Assembly: GCF_003258365.1 (NCBI RefSeq)
Contig: NZ_QHKM01000001.1
Span: 186,001 to 250,000, forward strand
Direction of reading: 5' to 3'
From: Hymenobacter edaphi
Lineage (GTDB): Bacteria; Bacteroidota; Bacteroidia; Cytophagales; Hymenobacteraceae
Length of the DNA: 64,000 bases
The notes beneath the pieces were generated by a model. It searched no databases. It saw only the letters and a list, made by a program, of their open reading frames with translations, and was not told the origin of the DNA. This document shows positions 61,428-64,000 of this stretch, piece by piece. A program made the position numbers and the translations under genes. Every line of letters starts with the position of its first letter. Position 1 is the stretch's first letter.

Positions 61428-61739
61428 CGAGGCGAACGGGCTTGCTGCAGCCGGCCCCGGCAACGTCCCTGGCGTTGCCGGGGCTGCTTGTTGGTGCCGG
61501 TTTCGGCCGCCGACGTCGCCAACGGCCGGAACCGCCCCGGCCCAACGGCCGCTGACCGGGGCCCCGCGGCGCCATTCAGCCGAACCGGGGGGCGGCAACT
61601 GCCTGACCGGCGCAAAAAGGGGGCAACAAACCAGATATTCTCATTTTTGAATAGTAGGACGGTACAAGCAAAGGGGGCAGCCATTACATTGATGCCGAAA
61701 TAGTTGTTCACCCCTTCTTTCACCCATCTGTATCGTTCA

Positions 61740-64000
61740 ATGAAGCAATTCTACCCCTCGCGGACGGCAGCACCCACTGCCGCCCGCCCCACTGCTCACC
61801 CGCGCTACGCCTGCTGGGCGCTGCTGCTGTGGCTGCTGGCCCCGCTGGCCGCCCACGCCCAGCTCGACCCGGCCGCGCAAAACACCAAGCTCACGGTGGC
61901 CCAGCTGATGGCCTGGACGAGCACCGGCCCCACCGCCCTGGCCGACAACGTGAGCCGCGTGCCCCTGGCTACCCGGCAAAACACGCTGGCCGCCCAGCTG
62001 AACCCGGCCCAGAGCTTCAGCCAGCAGATCAACTACATTCCGGACGGCATGGCCGGCTGGGCCGGGTACCTGACCGAGCAGAACCGCTTCAACCTCTACA
62101 ACTTCACCCACTGGCAGTACATCGACGTGCTGACCTGGTTCGACGGGCCGGTGGCCATTCCGACGCGGCCCTGGGTGGAAACCGCGCACCGCAACGGCGT
62201 GAAGGTCATCGGCACGGTGTTTACCAACGCCGCCGACGTGGCCGCCCTGGTTCAGAAGGACGCCAACAACAACTACATCGGCGCCCAGAAGCTGGTGGAC
62301 GTGGCCGCCTACTACGGCTTCGACGGCTGGTTTTTCAACCAGGAAGCCTCCGTGTCGGCTGCCAACGCCGTGGAGCTGCGCAACCTGCTCAAGCGCATTC
62401 AGGCCATCAAGCCCGCCGGCCTGGAAATTCACTGGTACGACGCAATGCTGCCCGCCTCGGGCACCGTGTCGTACCAGAACGCGCTGAACGCCAACAACCA
62501 GGCCATGCTGCAGGAAGGCACCACCCGCGTGAGCGACGCGATGTTCACGAACTACTTCTGGTCGGGCGCCACCAACATCAACACCTCCGTGACCACGGCC
62601 ACGGCCCTGGGCCGCAGCCCCTTCGACGTGTACATGGGCGCCGACCTCTGGCCCAACCGCTCCAACCAGTCGCTGTTTACGCAGTCGGCCTGGCTGGATA
62701 ACTACTTCACCGGCGGGGCCGTGGGCCAGCCGCGCCTCTCGCTGGGTTTGTTTGCGGCCAACCTGACCTACAACGGCGGCTTGAACAGCTTCAACACCAA
62801 CTCGGCCGACTACGCCGCCTTCTACAACACGGAAGTGCGCGTGTTTGCCGGCAACGACCTGGACATCACCGCCACCGACGCCTCGGGCTGGAAGGGCGTG
62901 GGCCACTACGTGCCGGTGCGCAGCGCCATCAATACCTTCCCCTTCGAAACGACGTTCACGGTGGGGCAGGGCAAGATTTTCGCCAACAACGGGCAGGTGC
63001 TGCAGCGCGAGTGGACGGACATGGGCAAGCAAAGCCTGCTGCCCTCGTGGCGCTGGGCCAACACCGGCAACGCCCCGGTGTCGGTGGGCTTCGACTTCAG
63101 CCGCGCCTACTACGGCGGCAACTCCATCAAGCTGGCCGGCAGCCTGTCGGCCTCCACCACCGCCACCGTGAAGCTGTACCAGACCAAGCTGCCCGTGACG
63201 GCGCAGACCAACCTGGACCTGGTGTACAAGCAGGGCGCGGCCGGGGCCTCCAGCTCCAAGCTGCTGCTGTACTTCACCGACAACCTGGCCACGCCGGTGG
63301 TGCTGGACCTGCCGGCCGCCACCGACACGCTCTGGAAAACCAATACCTTCCCGCTGGCCAGCTACGCCGGCCGCGAGCTGGCCATTATCGGGGTGCGGGC
63401 CGCCGCCACCGCCACCGTGGCTGAGTACCGCCTGAACCTGGGCAAGCTGAAAGTGTACAACGGCACCGCCGCGGTGCTGCCCACGGCCGGCTTTACGGCC
63501 AGCGCCACGGCCGTCGGGGTCAATCAGCCGGTGACCTTTAGCAACTCCTCGCTGAACGCGACCAGCTACACCTGGACGTTTACGGGCGGCACGCCCGCCA
63601 GCAGCACGGCCGTGTTTCCGGTGGTGGCCTACGCCGCGCCGGGCACCTACTCGGTGAAGCTGCGCGCCCAGAACGCCGCCGGCCGCGACTCGGTGACGCG
63701 CACCGGCTACATCACCGTGACGGCCGCCGGCCCGAGCACCGGCAACACCGCCCTGCTCTTCGACGGCGCGACGAAGTACGTGAACACCAACGCCGTGAAC
63801 CTGAGCGGCAGCGCCCTGAGCCTGGAGTGCTGGGTGAAGCCGACGGCCTTTAAAACCACCTCGCCGTTTATTTCCAGCCTGATGGGCATCGAAGACGCGG
63901 GCGGCGCCGCCATGCTGCGCCTCGGCGACGTGGGCGTGGCCAACAACAAGGTGCAGTTCATCGTGCAGGTGGGCACCACCCAGCAGAAAGTGACGTCGAC
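61740..64000 (+). CDS. GH85 endo-beta-N-acetylglucosaminidase, C-terminus beyond the window
   Basis: The first 753 codons are present, open to the window end. A signal peptide (CWALLLWLLAPLAAHA) precedes a GH85 catalytic domain (about 45-540). YYGFDGWFFNQEASVSA holds the oxazoline-assisting N200 and general acid E202; IEIHWYDAML-like sequence and FTNYFW are typical. It hydrolyses the chitobiose core of N-glycans. A PKD-like domain (about 585-660, TWTFTGGTPASSTAVFPVVAYAAPG in parts) and the start of a LamG-like lectin domain (LFDGATKYVNTNAVNLSG) follow. A T9SS tail is expected outside the window. Confidence 0.9.
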   Translation, partial: MKQFYPSRTAAPTAARPTAHPRYACWALLLWLLAPLAAHAQLDPAAQNTKLTVAQLMAWTSTGPTALADNVSRVPLATRQNTLAAQLNPAQSFSQQINYIPDGMAGWAGYLTEQNRFNLYNFTHWQYIDVLTWFDGPVAIPTRPWVETAHRNGVKVIGTVFTNAADVAALVQKDANNNYIGAQKLVDVAAYYGFDGWFFNQEASVSAANAVELRNLLKRIQAIKPAGLEIHWYDAMLPASGTVSYQNALNANNQAMLQEGTTRVSDAMFTNYFWSGATNINTSVTTATALGRSPFDVYMGADLWPNRSNQSLFTQSAWLDNYFTGGAVGQPRLSLGLFAANLTYNGGLNSFNTNSADYAAFYNTEVRVFAGNDLDITATDASGWKGVGHYVPVRSAINTFPFETTFTVGQGKIFANNGQVLQREWTDMGKQSLLPSWRWANTGNAPVSVGFDFSRAYYGGNSIKLAGSLSASTTATVKLYQTKLPVTAQTNLDLVYKQGAAGASSSKLLLYFTDNLATPVVLDLPAATDTLWKTNTFPLASYAGRELAIIGVRAAATATVAEYRLNLGKLKVYNGTAAVLPTAGFTASATAVGVNQPVTFSNSSLNATSYTWTFTGGTPASSTAVFPVVAYAAPGTYSVKLRAQNAAGRDSVTRTGYITVTAAGPSTGNTALLFDGATKYVNTNAVNLSGSALSLECWVKPTAFKTTSPFISSLMGIEDAGGAAMLRLGDVGVANNKVQFIVQVGTTQQKVTS

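Noticed and set aside
58608-61598. Very long open frame on the minus strand opposite the beta-propeller gene
   Set aside because: GC-rich shadow frame; composition is Arg/Gly/His-biased with no recognisable domain, and the plus-strand gene has signal peptide and repeats.
1-64000. tRNA, rRNA, IS element or prophage genes
   Set aside because: None recognised by eye; a tRNAscan-SE or ISfinder run would be decisive.

Overview
The window looks like a chromosomal piece of a GC-rich Bacteroidota, most likely Hymenobacter or a close relative (Cytophagales, Hymenobacteraceae). This rests on three proteins with type IX secretion (T9SS) type A C-terminal domains, Bacteroidota-typical families (GH97, DUF2911, CRTAC1-type FG-GAP proteins, DUF4097), start codons mostly without a clear Shine-Dalgarno, and TAnnTTTG-like promoter elements. 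No rRNA, tRNA, CRISPR array, insertion sequence or prophage was seen.

Layout. 1-6.7 kb: end of a probable glycosyltransferase, a T9SS cargo protein, then lysA and an aspartate kinase (lysine/DAP branch) with a terminator-like hairpin just upstream of the kinase, a TraB/GumN-type protein and a DUF2911 protein. 6.7-16.3 kb: minus-strand run of GH97, DUF5958, GNAT, T9SS cargo, small envelope proteins, an SPFH protein, an AT-rich PD-(D/E)XK-like/RAMA gene and an M28 peptidase. 16.3-22.4 kb: biotin cluster reading bioB, an 88-aa orf, bioF, bioD, bioA and a ketosynthase-like gene that overlaps bioA. 22.6-29.4 kb: T9SS cargo, then a vanadium haloperoxidase-type gene coupled by a 4-nt overlap to a giant CRTAC1/FG-GAP lipoprotein. 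29.5-36.7 kb: RluF-type pseudouridine synthase, a 21-bp-period repeat array, a gene interrupted by an amber codon, proline iminopeptidase-like and beta-lactamase-like hydrolases, YebC, an SDR. 36.8-44.1 kb: histidine degradation genes hutG, hutF and hutU, interspersed with REP-like elements, a DUF4097 protein and a metallo-beta-lactamase-fold protein. 44.1-45.7 kb: a strongly AT-rich two-gene island (GIY-YIG nuclease and a membrane coiled-coil protein). 45.7-52 kb: Crp/Fnr regulator divergent from DUF308 and F420-type oxidoreductase genes with a dyad between them, a 42-bp-period tandem array, a K+ channel with a zinc-ribbon tail and small membrane proteins. 52-56.7 kb: three cold-shock genes, each behind a nearly identical leader of about 97 nt. 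56.8-64 kb: flavin monooxygenase, a large secreted Ala/Pro-linker beta-propeller protein and the first 753 codons of a GH85 endoglycosidase.

Most interesting: (i) two AT-rich insertions carrying nuclease-type genes in an otherwise GC-rich core (RAMA/PD-(D/E)XK; GIY-YIG plus membrane protein), which are candidate defence or DNA-modification-response loci; (ii) a ketosynthase translationally linked to bioA, a candidate for the missing pimelate-forming step; (iii) a conserved csp leader RNA; (iv) two unrelated intergenic arrays with exact 21-bp and 42-bp periods; (v) a REP family with a 47-bp near-perfect inverted repeat.
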